Shown one piece after another: positions 35,339 through 44,766 of a stretch of 48,013 nt of DNA. The position numbers were made by a program, and so were the translations under genes. The stretch is from NCBI GenBank assembly GCA_026397505.1, contig JAPLUR010000091.1, positions 1 to 48,013 on the forward strand. The letters run 5' to 3'. The notes under the pieces are model-generated. The model was given only the letters and a program-made list of their open reading frames with translations, did no database searches and had not been told where the DNA came from. Origin of the DNA: Candidatus Zixiibacteriota bacterium. GTDB lineage: Bacteria > Zixibacteria > MSB-5A5 > GN15 > PGXB01. Numbering within the stretch: the first letter of the stretch is position 1; each line of letters starts with the position of its first letter.

Positions 35339-36253
35339 TTAATACGACCTCAATTGACCCACAAGTTCTCTGGCACTGCCCAATTTATTCTTTGTAAGAT
35401 AATTTCGCAAGTCTTTAACAATTTTGATCGGGGCATCCGGCTCGATAAAAAGGGCGGTTCCGATCTGAACGGCAGTGGCCCCGCAAAGAAGGAATTCCAC
35501 GACATCTTTATAATTGCTGATTCCCCCGAGGCCGATAAGGGGCACTTTCACCGCTTTATATACTTTATAGACCATGGCCAGCGCCACCGGCTTGACCGCC
35601 GGCCCGGAAAGGCCGCCGGTATTGTTGGTCAGGCAGGGACGAAAAGTCTCGATATCAACGGCCATCCCGACCAGGGTGTTGATGAGCGAGAGGGCATCGG
35701 CGCCGCCCCCCTCGCAGGCCCGCGCAATAGCGACAATATCGGTGACATTGGGGGAGAGTTTGGCGATAACCGGGCGGGGGAAAACCCGTTTCACCTCGCG
35801 GACCGCTTTCTCGGCGGCAATCGGGTCGCCCGCGATAGCCATACCGGCCTCGACATTGGGGCAGGAGAAATTGAGTTCGATCATGTCGGCCCGGGAGCAA
35901 TCTGCCAGACGGGCGGAGATTTCGACATATTCCTGCACTTTGGCTCCGGCCACATTGACTATTACGCGAGTATCAAACTTCTCCAGGAATTTCAGTTTTT
36001 CTTCGATGAATTTATCCACCCCGACATTGGCCAGCCCGATGGCGTTGAGCATACCCGAGGCGGTTTCGGCAGTGCGCGGCGGCGGGTGTCCCTCACGGGG
36101 GCGGACCGTTATCGACTTGGTGACAATTCCACCCAGTTGCGAGAGGTCGAAGAGCTCGGCCAGCTCTTCGCCATAACCGCAGGTGCCCGAGGCGGTCAGA
36201 ATCGGATTATTGAATTTGACTCCGGCAATTTCCACGGCGAGGTCGGGCATCAT
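35339..36253 (-). CDS. pyrD: Dihydroorotate dehydrogenase B, catalytic subunit
   Basis: This 304-residue FMN enzyme of the class 1B type converts dihydroorotate to orotate. The active-site base Cys is in LNFSCPNVE. FMN-binding segments include LTASGT, GGISNYKDV and ALINTLVGM. Class 1B enzymes pair with PyrK, which is encoded directly upstream and overlaps it by ATGA. This places the NAD-linked type in a pyrimidine operon. Confidence 0.95.
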   Translation of the reverse strand: MMPDLAVEIAGVKFNNPILTASGTCGYGEELAELFDLSQLGGIVTKSITVRPREGHPPPRTAETASGMLNAIGLANVGVDKFIEEKLKFLEKFDTRVIVNVAGAKVQEYVEISARLADCSRADMIELNFSCPNVEAGMAIAGDPIAAEKAVREVKRVFPRPVIAKLSPNVTDIVAIARACEGGGADALSLINTLVGMAVDIETFRPCLTNNTGGLSGPAVKPVALAMVYKVYKAVKVPLIGLGGISNYKDVVEFLLCGATAVQIGTALFIEPDAPIKIVKDLRNYLTKNKLGSARELVGQLRSY

Positions 36254-37041
36254 AAAAGCACCTCCCCGATATTATAGACGGGGCCTTCCCGGCAGACGCG
36301 CGTGTATCCCCCCGATGTCAGGGGGAGAACGCACCCCAGACAGACCCCGATTCCGCACGGCATCGGCGCCTCGAGCGAAAGCTGGCCGGGGATCGTCCGC
36401 TCCTGCGCCACACGGTCAATCGCTTTGAGCATCCCGGTCGGCCCACAGGCATACAGGCGATAATCGCCCTTATTATTTTCGAGATATTCCTTGATGCCTG
36501 AGGTTACAAACCCTTTAAAACCGAACGATCCGTCGTCGGTGGAAAGATGCAGCTTCACTCCGAGTTTTTTGATACGGGCAACCTCAATCAAATCGGCTCG
36601 GCAATTGCCGCCATAGAAAAAATGAATTTTATCCGATTCATGCTTTTTCTGAATCATCTGTTTGGCCAGAAAATATAGAGGCGGCATACCGATTCCGCCC
36701 GCCGCAAGAATCACGGACTCTTTCTTACCCGGCGGATCGAACCCATGCCCCAGCGGTCCCATCAGATTGACCGTATCCCCCCTCCGGCATTTCGCCAGCA
36801 GAGCCGTCCCCCGGCCGAAAACCTTGAAGAGTATCTCCAGAGTCTTCTCTTCCGGATTGACATCATACACCGAGAAAGCGCGCCGGAAAAAAACAGAACC
36901 ACCGGGAACCTGAAGATGGACAAACTGCCCGGCCATGATACTTCTGCTGCGACCGAAAGGACCGAGTATCAAGCGATAATTGCCCCGGCCCAGATCGGAA
37001 GAATCGAGAATTTTTACATCCTCGATAGCAATCCGGCTCAC
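36250..37041 (-). CDS. pyrK: Dihydroorotate dehydrogenase electron-transfer subunit
   Basis: This 263-residue protein carries an N-terminal FAD domain (FFRRAFSVYDV), a NAD-binding region (AAGGIGMPPLYFLA) and a C-terminal 2Fe-2S site with Cys in CGIGVCLGCV and VCREG. It passes electrons from PyrD to NAD+. The start is GTG 37041, overlapping the upstream TPR-protein stop as GTGA. It overlaps pyrD by ATGA. Confidence 0.93.
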   Translation of the reverse strand: MSRIAIEDVKILDSSDLGRGNYRLILGPFGRSRSIMAGQFVHLQVPGGSVFFRRAFSVYDVNPEEKTLEILFKVFGRGTALLAKCRRGDTVNLMGPLGHGFDPPGKKESVILAAGGIGMPPLYFLAKQMIQKKHESDKIHFFYGGNCRADLIEVARIKKLGVKLHLSTDDGSFGFKGFVTSGIKEYLENNKGDYRLYACGPTGMLKAIDRVAQERTIPGQLSLEAPMPCGIGVCLGCVLPLTSGGYTRVCREGPVYNIGEVLL

Positions 37042-39134
37042 TTCATACTCCGAGGAAGTTGCACCAAATATTTATAAACAAACCATGAATCATATAATTG
37101 TGGAGGAATCCAGCGCGTATCCCAGTGCGACACTTTCACCGTTTCGTAGGCCTCCTGATTGAGCGGCTCGGAGGGAGTCGGATTCATCAGTCTCAAATCA
37201 ACGACATCGCCGAAAGGATCGATGCGGATCTGAAAATAAAGGAACCCTTCAAAATTTGTTGTGTACGCCGCCGGCGGGTATTTGAACTCCCGATCGACTC
37301 GGAGAGGCGAACCCTGAACCGCGAACAGGGTATTCCCGTCAGGGCCGATAAAGTATTTCTCTTCGGGAGTGAGAGTTCTCTGCTGGGTGGAATCGCCGGT
37401 AGTGTCGGCGTCCTGGGCATCAGCAACAGCGGTCGTGTCGGCCGAAGGGATATTCTCATCTTTTCCGGTCGGATTGACGAATTTGGGTCGTCCGGCCAGC
37501 TTCTTGATCGCCGCTTTCCCATACTCGGTTTGACCGAATGAGTCGGCAAAGTTGGCATAAGCAAAGTACAGCGAGGAATCCTCCGGGTTTTCATACATCT
37601 CTTTCAGCCAGAGCAGAGCATATCGGGCCTGCTTATTGTATGTCGAGCGGGGGAAACTGTCGGCCACAATGGAGAAATAGTATTTGGCGGAATCGATATT
37701 GCGGTCGTCAAAGGAGAAATTCTCCCCTTTATGGTAATAGTATCCGGCATAGCCGGTATCGGCCAAGGTGCCGCTAAGTCCCAGAAGGGCGATTGCCTCG
37801 GGCGCAAAATCGGAGCGGGGATAGTTCCCGAGGACAACCCGCAGGGTGGTATCGAACCCCAGCGTGTCATCATAGCTGTCACGCAACATCTGGGCGATCG
37901 CAATCATGGCCTTGGGTGCGATATAGGCTTCGGGGAAATTCTGGGCCACGTAACGGAACTCCTGCATGGCCGAATCCGGTTTCCCCATCTGGATCAGGTA
38001 CAGCTCGGCCAGAAGGTACTGCGTTCGGGCGGCTTCATCGATTTCCTCCTGCGTGGATGTCGAGTCAAAGACTTTCCGCTTCGAGTACTCCTGCAACTTG
38101 CCGATATCGGTGGAACGCTGCAGGGCATCATGGTAAATGCCGCTTCCGGAGCCGGCCCGCTTGGCCAGGTCGTAGTATTCCTTGGCCTTCTTATAATCCT
38201 CATAATCGAACTGATAGATAAGTCCGAGGTTATAATTAGCCATAGATCCGGCCTGTCTCTGATCCTCCAGCGCCACCTGCTTATAGGTTCTTTCCGCCAG
38301 CGGCAGATCACCATCCAATTCATGTCCGAACGCTATCATGAGCCGAATCGCCGAAAGTGAATCATAAAAGAGATTGTTTTGCGCCAGTTTATTGAAATAG
38401 GTCATGCCATCCTCAATCTCATTGAGATAGAAACAGCATTCCCCGGCGCGGAAAGTGGCCCGATACTCATCCGCCAGCACCGGCTTAAGAGCAAGGACTT
38501 TTAAATAGTTTTCGAGGGCGCTCTTGTAATTGAATCGGACATACTGCCCGTCGGCCACATACATCTGAGCGACAATTTTATCTTCGGTGGCTCCCAGCGA
38601 ATCAATGAGCGAATTGAAGTATTTCTCCGCCGTCACGTAGTCTTTCTCACCGAAATAATATTCCCCCAGAGCCACAGCCGCCTGGGACTTGACCGTTTTG
38701 TCTTTGCTTTCCTCAAGCTGAATTTCAAAGAGGCTCATCGCCTCCGTTTCTTCACCCAGCTTCAACTTGGTCTTGGCCAGATACAAGCGTGATTCCATGA
38801 CATATTCTGATTTGGGATAATTGGCAATCAGTTCCCGAAACCTTTTTTCCGCCTTAGAATAGTCGCCCATATAGAAGCTGGAAACCCCGTTGACAAAAAG
38901 AGCATCATCATACCAGCTGGAATTAGGGTATTTCTCAAGAACGATTTGAGATTTATCCAAAGCCCGGTTATACCCGCAGCTGCCGCTTTTGCCTCCCTTA
39001 CGACCCGCCTCTTTTCGTTTCGATTCCGCCTCGTTGAAGGCTTTTCGGGCATAATAGAAGGTGTTATAATAGACACAGCCCGAGGCAATGATAAGAATCG
39101 TCAGCAGAACAGCTATCCGCTTAAACTGTTTCAT
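37038..39134 (-). CDS. TPR lipoprotein with C-terminal TonB_C-like domain
   Basis: This is a 698-residue lipoprotein (lipobox IIASGC, followed by VYYNTFYYARKAFNEAE). Many TPR-type repeats fill residues ~30-520. After a Thr/Asp/Ala-rich linker, the last ~85 residues form a TonB C-terminal-like domain (GFLYFQIRIDPFGDVVDLRLM...VKVSHWDTRWIPP). It is likely periplasmic, linked to an envelope complex. It overlaps the radical SAM gene by 14 bases and pyrK by GTGA. Its place inside a pyrimidine operon has no obvious metabolic reason. Confidence 0.85.
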   Translation of the reverse strand: MKQFKRIAVLLTILIIASGCVYYNTFYYARKAFNEAESKRKEAGRKGGKSGSCGYNRALDKSQIVLEKYPNSSWYDDALFVNGVSSFYMGDYSKAEKRFRELIANYPKSEYVMESRLYLAKTKLKLGEETEAMSLFEIQLEESKDKTVKSQAAVALGEYYFGEKDYVTAEKYFNSLIDSLGATEDKIVAQMYVADGQYVRFNYKSALENYLKVLALKPVLADEYRATFRAGECCFYLNEIEDGMTYFNKLAQNNLFYDSLSAIRLMIAFGHELDGDLPLAERTYKQVALEDQRQAGSMANYNLGLIYQFDYEDYKKAKEYYDLAKRAGSGSGIYHDALQRSTDIGKLQEYSKRKVFDSTSTQEEIDEAARTQYLLAELYLIQMGKPDSAMQEFRYVAQNFPEAYIAPKAMIAIAQMLRDSYDDTLGFDTTLRVVLGNYPRSDFAPEAIALLGLSGTLADTGYAGYYYHKGENFSFDDRNIDSAKYYFSIVADSFPRSTYNKQARYALLWLKEMYENPEDSSLYFAYANFADSFGQTEYGKAAIKKLAGRPKFVNPTGKDENIPSADTTAVADAQDADTTGDSTQQRTLTPEEKYFIGPDGNTLFAVQGSPLRVDREFKYPPAAYTTNFEGFLYFQIRIDPFGDVVDLRLMNPTPSEPLNQEAYETVKVSHWDTRWIPPQLYDSWFVYKYLVQLPRSMK

Positions 39135-40032
39135 ACGCCAGTTCCTGAATAAATCCGTTTCTCAGACCCGCCTCATAAAATGATTCCAGCGCGAATTCGA
39201 ATTCGGCCGCGGTGATACGCCGGGCGATGGCGACTTCGTCGGCCGCCTTGTAGGCCGGAAAATACTGACTCATAAGCGAAATATAAATATCCCTCGAGAT
39301 TTCGCCGGCCAGAAAGTTGAAAATTCCCGCGGAACCGGAGATATTCCCGGGGAGCACCAGATGACGGACAATTACTCCCGAGCGGGCAATCCGGCGCCGG
39401 TCACATTTGAGACTCCCAACCTGACGAAACATCTCCCGCACCGAGGTTCGATTGATTTCTACATAATTATGACACCCAGAATACTTCAAAGCCATTTCAT
39501 CATCATCATATCGCATGTCAACCAGATATATATCTATTATACCATCCAACCGCTGCAATATATCCAGTTTCTGATAACCGGAACAGTTATAAACAAGGGG
39601 AAGTTGCATCCCTTCGGCCCGGGCCTGCCCGAGTGCCAGAAGTATCATCGGAAGCATGTGATCGGGAGTGACGAAATTGATATTCTCGGCGCCGCGCTCC
39701 TCAAGGTCCAGCATCATATCCTTGCATTCTTCAATGGTCACAGCGCGGCCGTTGCCAAATTGCGATATAGGATAATTCTGGCAATATTTGCAGAAAAGGG
39801 AGCAATGGGAAAGGAAAATTGTCCCGGAACCGCCGCCGCCCGAAAGTGGCGGCTCCTCTCCCAAATGGATATTGAAACTGGCCACTTTCAGTTCGGCCGT
39901 ACTCTCACATTTCCCCAATTGCTCTTTAAGGCGGTTGACCCGGCAATCCATCGGGCAGAGCCGACAGGAATCAAGCGAATCATACAGATTTTGCCCGATT
40001 TCGATTATTTCCTGGGGGGATTTCTTTTTCAT
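39121..40032 (-). CDS. Radical SAM protein, PflA-related
   Basis: This 303-residue protein has the radical SAM motif CSLFCKYCQNY. An N-terminal Cys motif (CRLCPMDCRVNR...LGKC) may add an iron-sulfur or zinc site. VVNCSGYQ-type and LVLPGN segments follow the PflA-like (COG1313) pattern. The substrate is unknown; relatives act as glycyl-radical activators or modify proteins. It overlaps the TPR lipoprotein by 14 bases and the sirtuin gene by four. Confidence 0.85.
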   Translation of the reverse strand: MKKKSPQEIIEIGQNLYDSLDSCRLCPMDCRVNRLKEQLGKCESTAELKVASFNIHLGEEPPLSGGGGSGTIFLSHCSLFCKYCQNYPISQFGNGRAVTIEECKDMMLDLEERGAENINFVTPDHMLPMILLALGQARAEGMQLPLVYNCSGYQKLDILQRLDGIIDIYLVDMRYDDDEMALKYSGCHNYVEINRTSVREMFRQVGSLKCDRRRIARSGVIVRHLVLPGNISGSAGIFNFLAGEISRDIYISLMSQYFPAYKAADEVAIARRITAAEFEFALESFYEAGLRNGFIQELAYETV

Positions 40033-40763
40033 TCTTTCATAATCCTGACAATTTCGGGGAGAATCTCGCCCGCTTTCCCGTGCGCGGCAAAATCGGCAAA
40101 TTCGGTCAGCGGGGTTGGCTCCAGATTTATTTCCACCAGGTAGGCGCCGTTCCTCTTGGCCGCAAATGGCATCGCCGCTGCCGGATGAACCAGGGCCGAG
40201 GTTCCCACCGAAAAAAACAGTTCCGCCCGGGCGGCGGCCTCAAAAGCAGCCATCACTGCCTCTTCCGGCAGAAGCTCGCCGAACCAGACCACATCAGGAC
40301 GGATTCTACCGCCGCAGTTACAGAGGGGAAGCTTTCCGGCTTCGATATCAATTTCGCCGGAGAATGGCTGACCGCATGCGAAGCATTTATTCCGGGAGAT
40401 ATTTCCGTGAACTTCGAGCAGATTTTGGGAGCCGGCGGTGCGGTGAAGCCCATCGACATTCTGCGTGATCAATGTAAAATCTTCGAAATGCCTTTCCATT
40501 TCCACAAGTGCGAAATGACCGGGGTTGGGGGAAACTTTGCTCATCAGCTCCCGCCGGTGTAAGTACCACTCCCACACAAGCTTGGAATTATCCATAAATG
40601 CCTCAACCGTGGCCAGTTCCTCCGGGCGGAATTTCGACCAGAGCCCTTCAGTGCCGCGGAAAGTCGGCACCCCCGATTCGGCCGAGATGCCGTCTCCGGT
40701 CAATACGGCTACTCGCTTCACAGATTGTAAGACTTTGCGTAATTCCGGCGGAAAATCTATCAT
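40029..40763 (-). CDS. Sirtuin NAD-dependent deacylase, class III-like
   Basis: This 244-residue sirtuin has NAD-binding GDGISAESGVPTFRG (one residue unlike the usual GAG), TQNVDGLH and a Cys4 zinc site in CFACGQ...CNCGGR. WEWYLHRRE carries the Tyr-x-x-Arg pair used by class III sirtuins to bind succinyl or malonyl groups. The frame runs up to 41051, but sequence before ATG 40763 looks non-coding and the fold begins there. It is the first gene of the operon reaching pyrF. Confidence 0.9.
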   Translation of the reverse strand: MIDFPPELRKVLQSVKRVAVLTGDGISAESGVPTFRGTEGLWSKFRPEELATVEAFMDNSKLVWEWYLHRRELMSKVSPNPGHFALVEMERHFEDFTLITQNVDGLHRTAGSQNLLEVHGNISRNKCFACGQPFSGEIDIEAGKLPLCNCGGRIRPDVVWFGELLPEEAVMAAFEAAARAELFFSVGTSALVHPAAAMPFAAKRNGAYLVEINLEPTPLTEFADFAAHGKAGEILPEIVRIMKE

Positions 40764-40848
40764 ACGGCAACAAAGTATGAAATTTCCACCCCTGGGGAAA
40801 CAGTTATTTAAGGTTTGCCTTAATTTCCGAAGAGGATAAATTAGGAAT

Positions 40849-42357
40849 ATGAATCGAAAACTCCTTTTTACGTTGATCGCATTTTTGCTCATGTTCCTTC
40901 TGCTCGAGACGGCCGCCCGGATTATAGAGTCGGCGCTGGCGCGAAAAGCGACTTCAGCGGACATCCAGCCGGGCTGGCAGGCGGAGTTTTTCAAATCATT
41001 CTTTGACTGGCACGAGCCGGATCCGGATCTCCTCTGGCGTTTCAAACCCAATCTCGATAATCCCCTTATTAAAACAAATGCGGAACACTTCCTCGGTAAT
41101 GAAATTCCAGCCGGAAAAGAACCAAAGAGCTATCGTATCCTTCTTCTGGGCGATTCCTCGCCGGTGGGCCTGGGGCTGAAATCAAGACGCCAGGCTTTTG
41201 GGGAAATTCTGCGCTCGTTTCTCGAGACAGAGTACGCCGGCACCCGAAGCATTGAGTTAATCAATGCCGCTGTCTCCGGATACTCCAGCGAGCAGATCGC
41301 CCGTTTCCTGAAACTGCGAGGGTGGAAATATCAACCGGACCTGGTCACTCTATATTGTGGAAATAATGACGCCTCCATCTCCGGCGCTTTTTCCGACCGG
41401 CAATTGATGAGTGAACAGAAGCTGATTCCCATTAGAAAACTCTTTTCTCATCTGGCGTTTTATCGCCTGCTGCGGGATTTGCTTACCGGCCGAGAGCATC
41501 AGGCCAATTCAGTCCAGGCGCTGCAGATCCGCGTTGATGCAGACCGGTATGGAGAAAACCTGACTGATATTGCCAACCAATGCCGGAGCCATAATTGCCC
41601 TCTTTTGATACTCAAACCGCCGGTGCCGCGCCTCTGGCCGGCCGGACTACAGTTTAAGCCTCTCACCCATGTCACTGGTGATAATGGCCGCCTGATTTTT
41701 CCGGAGGAGATGATTTCTCTTCTCGGACGAAACCTCAAGTACTGCCTCGACCGCGAGAGATTTTTGCACCTTTATGGTCGAGGCGACATACTTACTCAGA
41801 ACGTTTATCTTGCTTCCTATGATGATTCGCTGGCCCCTGTTGATGCTGTCAGGCATTATCGCCGGCAGCTTGAGACCGGAAAAGGAAATCCGGTCTTGCT
41901 CAATAATCTGGGGGTTTCATTCTGGCAAAGCCGGGAATATGATTCGGCTGATTATTATCTGAAAGAATCGCGACGTCAATATCAGAAAGTGCATTCGGAG
42001 GACTTGAGCCCTGCGGTTCTTTCGGCCGGGTCGCCGTTTCTGTTCAATATCGGGATCAATTTGCTTTCTCAAACCCCTGACAAATTGGATGCCGGTTCCA
42101 GTCAGGACGCTTTCATATATCTTGATTCCGCGCTTCAGGCTGACTATTTCTCGCTGCGGATCAAGAGGGATTATTGGAGGAAAATAGACAGTTTCGTCGG
42201 GCGGAAAGGTGTGACCGTAATAGACCTCCCGGTGATATTTGAAAAGAACGGGGGCGAGAAGCTCTTTATCGATCACTGCCATCCCACACCGCAGGGGCAC
42301 CTGCTGATCGCAAATGCTTTACTGAAAGCTGTTAATCAGGCAACTCTCATAAAATAG
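40849..42357 (+). CDS. SGNH/GDSL-type membrane-anchored hydrolase
   Basis: This 502-residue protein has an N-terminal membrane anchor (LFTLIAFLLMFLLLE). Block I GDS (residues 101-103) is in LLLGDSSPVGLGL, block III GNND in LYCGNND near residue 171, and the Asp-His block in DHCHP near 475-478. A TPR-like insert (LLNNLGVSFWQSREYDSADYYLKES) is near residues 348-375. The fold hydrolyses esters, often on cell-surface polymers; the substrate is unknown. It diverges from the sirtuin operon, with 85 bases between the start codons. Confidence 0.8.
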   Translation: MNRKLLFTLIAFLLMFLLLETAARIIESALARKATSADIQPGWQAEFFKSFFDWHEPDPDLLWRFKPNLDNPLIKTNAEHFLGNEIPAGKEPKSYRILLLGDSSPVGLGLKSRRQAFGEILRSFLETEYAGTRSIELINAAVSGYSSEQIARFLKLRGWKYQPDLVTLYCGNNDASISGAFSDRQLMSEQKLIPIRKLFSHLAFYRLLRDLLTGREHQANSVQALQIRVDADRYGENLTDIANQCRSHNCPLLILKPPVPRLWPAGLQFKPLTHVTGDNGRLIFPEEMISLLGRNLKYCLDRERFLHLYGRGDILTQNVYLASYDDSLAPVDAVRHYRRQLETGKGNPVLLNNLGVSFWQSREYDSADYYLKESRRQYQKVHSEDLSPAVLSAGSPFLFNIGINLLSQTPDKLDAGSSQDAFIYLDSALQADYFSLRIKRDYWRKIDSFVGRKGVTVIDLPVIFEKNGGEKLFIDHCHPTPQGHLLIANALLKAVNQATLIK

Positions 42358-42378
42358 CTTTTTCCAAGAGTACCAGTA

Positions 42379-42549
42379 ATGAAAAGGGGCAGCGTCATGC
42401 TGACGACATGGTTACTATTGCTTGTAGCAACAATCATTCTTGAGATCCGCTCCTATCGCCTGATTCATACGCTCCATGAAAATTGGAGCATGGATAAGAG
42501 CAGGGTTAGATCTTTGCGATCATTCGCACTTGTGAGAAACATGAAATGA
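42379..42549 (+). CDS. Possible 56-aa membrane protein
   Basis: A 56-codon frame (MKRGSVMLTTW, helix LLLLVATIILE, then a basic tail) begins 21 bases after the SGNH stop. Only a weak CAAGAG lies upstream. It is the only coding signal I see between 42358 and 42662. Confidence 0.3.
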   Translation: MKRGSVMLTTWLLLLVATIILEIRSYRLIHTLHENWSMDKSRVRSLRSFALVRNMK

Positions 42550-42662
42550 TCGTCCATGATTGCTAAGTAATCCGAAAAACGTGATAAAAAGGGGGGGATT
42601 ATCTAAGCTGTTGCCTCACAATCGAAATCTATTGCCTGTCTCGTTTCCATAAAAGAAATTCA

Positions 42663-43076
42663 ATTTTTCCCTTGACAGCAAGGGGCTGGGGGCATATTTT
42701 TACACTGAAGGTTGTTGGTTCTTTATTTCATATTTGGTTTCTGACCAGAACGTATATTAGAACATTTATTCAGATTGGTTAAGACCATTATGGCCAAGCT
42801 CTGATTCTTGTTTTGGCAGCAGTTACAGGGGGAGTTTTTCATCCTTGCCTTTCTTCTTCTTACCTGTCGGTTGATTGACCATACAGAATATAGATAGGGA
42901 TTGTCCTCGGTGCTTTGCCACCTGTAGGAAGCAGAATCTGTTTACCGGGGATAGGGAGACGAATGGCTGATGGGTAGAGATTAGAAAGGAGTGCGCCTAT
43001 AGAAAAACCGGCTAATCAATTCTCTTTTATTCAAGTGATCTGTGGTGCGATCAAAACCGCAGTGTTCTTGACCTAC
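42663..43076 (+). repeat. Leader repeat A: promoter plus conserved non-coding region
   Basis: It is strongly similar in order and sequence to 44339-44752. It begins ATTTTTCCC-TTGACA, with TTGACA at 42672-42677 and TATTTT at 42695-42700 (17 bp). The shared part has no matched reading frame on either strand. It gives a leader of about 540 nt before the IPTL-CTERM gene at 43243. Confidence 0.75.
42672..42700 (+). promoter_or_regulatory. Sigma70 promoter of leader A
   Basis: TTGACA-N17-TATTTT, preceded by ATTTTTCCC as in the promoters at 821 and 44348. Confidence 0.7.
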
Positions 43077-43242
43077 AAAACTTAAATAATAGATGCATGT
43101 ACCTATGACAGAAGCGGGATAGAGAAAAGGACAATCGCAACTGCATGGGGACTGCGGAGACGGGTGCGAACATCTGCGAGCTATATTATCATACTATGCC
43201 CTGTAGTAATACCAAGGCAGGGAAACTGAAGGAGGTCATAAA

Positions 43243-44133
43243 ATGAAAATTAGAATGTTGTTTGGTCTTGCGGTCGGTCTGGCATGTGTCAGCGGACTTA
43301 TGATGCCCGGTGATGCCCTAGCGGGCAAGGTCAATGCGAAGGTTTGGTACTGGCACGGTATCAATTACTACGGTAACACGCAAATTGTGAACGATTACGG
43401 GACCGCATCACGCTACATAAGCACTACCTCGCACGGCAAAAAGGGATATGCCGACGCTTACGAGCGGTCGTATTATTCAAATGGATTTAAACTGGTCAAT
43501 CACGAATGGGCCCAAGACGTGAAAGGTTACAACTTCGGTGCAAAAGCGTGGCACACCGGATCCTCAGGACCCTCACCGATCAACGCCAACGAGGCGGATC
43601 TCGCTTGCTGTCCAGACACTATACCCCCCCCACCGATCCCCGGTGATACGGTAACCACGGAGTACTTCAAAATCAGTTACAGTGACGCGAGTGGGGGCAT
43701 TTTCGACATCGACATCGACTCCGTCTCCTTCCTTCAGGTCTATTTGGATGACGTTGTCGATGGCGATTCCGTTGTTAAAGACTGGAAACTAAACATCAAC
43801 GGTGAGGTCAGCCACGTCGTTCTCCGCGGTATCGCCAACTCTGGTGGAGAGGATTACGTCACATATAGTAAGGACGGACGCTTTGCCGAATTCTTGCCCA
43901 CGCTCACAGAATATCCGAATCGTGTATATGTATTGAGGTTTGGCGCGATGCATTTCACGGCGCCTGGAACCGTGGAGGGCTCTGATCTCGAGATTGCTTC
44001 GGGCCAAGAACCGCCGGATGCACCTATCCCCACCCTGACCGAATGGGGGTTAATCATCTTTGCGGTGCTGCTGGTCGGGTTTATGACCTGGGTGGTGGTT
44101 AGAAGAAGAAGGAGAGTTACGATTGGCATTTAA
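43243..44133 (+). CDS. IPTL-CTERM sorted exported protein 1
   Basis: This 296-residue protein has a signal peptide (MLFGLAVGLACVSGLMM...ALA). The C-terminus is an IPTL-CTERM signal starting near residue 262: IPTLTEWG, a hydrophobic helix (LIIFAVLLVGFMTWVVV) and RRRRRV. It is predicted to be cut by exosortase H. The body is Tyr/Asp/Gly-rich and unassigned. AAGGAGG lies before ATG 43243. The last ~35 codons and the terminator hairpin match protein 2 almost base for base, while the body differs. Confidence 0.88.
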   Translation: MKIRMLFGLAVGLACVSGLMMPGDALAGKVNAKVWYWHGINYYGNTQIVNDYGTASRYISTTSHGKKGYADAYERSYYSNGFKLVNHEWAQDVKGYNFGAKAWHTGSSGPSPINANEADLACCPDTIPPPPIPGDTVTTEYFKISYSDASGGIFDIDIDSVSFLQVYLDDVVDGDSVVKDWKLNINGEVSHVVLRGIANSGGEDYVTYSKDGRFAEFLPTLTEYPNRVYVLRFGAMHFTAPGTVEGSDLEIASGQEPPDAPIPTLTEWGLIIFAVLLVGFMTWVVVRRRRRVTIGI

Positions 44134-44178
44134 GTAAAGATTACGCTATTTCTGGCGAATTTTTCAGCCCCCCACATG

Positions 44179-44202
44179 GGAGGGGGCAGCCATGCCCCCT
44201 CC
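44179..44202 (+). terminator. Terminator hairpin of IPTL cassette 1
   Basis: GGAGGGGGCA pairs with TGCCCCCTCC around GCCA. It resembles 46480-46503. No strict T-run follows, so efficiency is uncertain. Confidence 0.6.
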
Positions 44203-44338
44203 TACTATAACAGCCTTAAAAGAATTCGGGTTGCCATTATCAGTATGGCTTTGCGCCTCCAGTATCAAGAGCTACCATTTAACTTATTGTCCGACAATAA
44301 ATATCCCAAGGTTTGTCCGCTTTAACACAAGAATCTGG

Positions 44339-44752
44339 ATTTTTCCCTTGACAGATAAGGACTGGGGGTATATTCTTATACTGAAGGTCGCTGTTTCTTC
44401 ATTACATATTTGATTACAGACCAGAACGTGTATTAGAACATTTTTTCAGATTGGTTAAGACCATTATGGCCAAGCTCTGATTCTTGTTTTGGCAACGGTT
44501 ACAGGGGGAGTTTTTCATCCTTGCCTTTCTTCTTCTTACCTGTCGGTTGATTGACCATATAGAAAATAGGTAGAGATTGTCCTCGGTGCTTCGCCACCTG
44601 TGCGAAGCAGAATCTTTTGGCCGGGGATAGAAAGCGCAATGCTTGATTATTGGGAATTGAAAAGGAGTTTTCGTAAAGAATAATAAGGTAATCAATTCGC
44701 TTTTATTCAAGTGATCTCTGATGAAGTCAAAACCGCAGGGGTTTCGATCCAT
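44339..44752 (+). repeat. Leader repeat B: promoter plus conserved non-coding region
   Basis: This is the second copy of 42663-43076, with the same order of landmarks (TTGACA promoter, a GACCAGAACG-type block, GGTTAAGACCATTATGGCC, ACCTGTCGGTTGATTGACC, and a CTCGGTGCTT hairpin GCTTCGC/GCGAAGC). A 117-codon minus frame exists only in this copy, so it is probably chance. It ends just before the Lnt-like gene. Confidence 0.75.
44348..44376 (+). promoter_or_regulatory. Sigma70 promoter of leader B
   Basis: TTGACA (44348-44353), 17-base spacer, TATTCT (44371-44376), preceded by ATTTTTCCC. Confidence 0.7.
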
Positions 44753-44766
44753 AAGGACTTTGCGCA

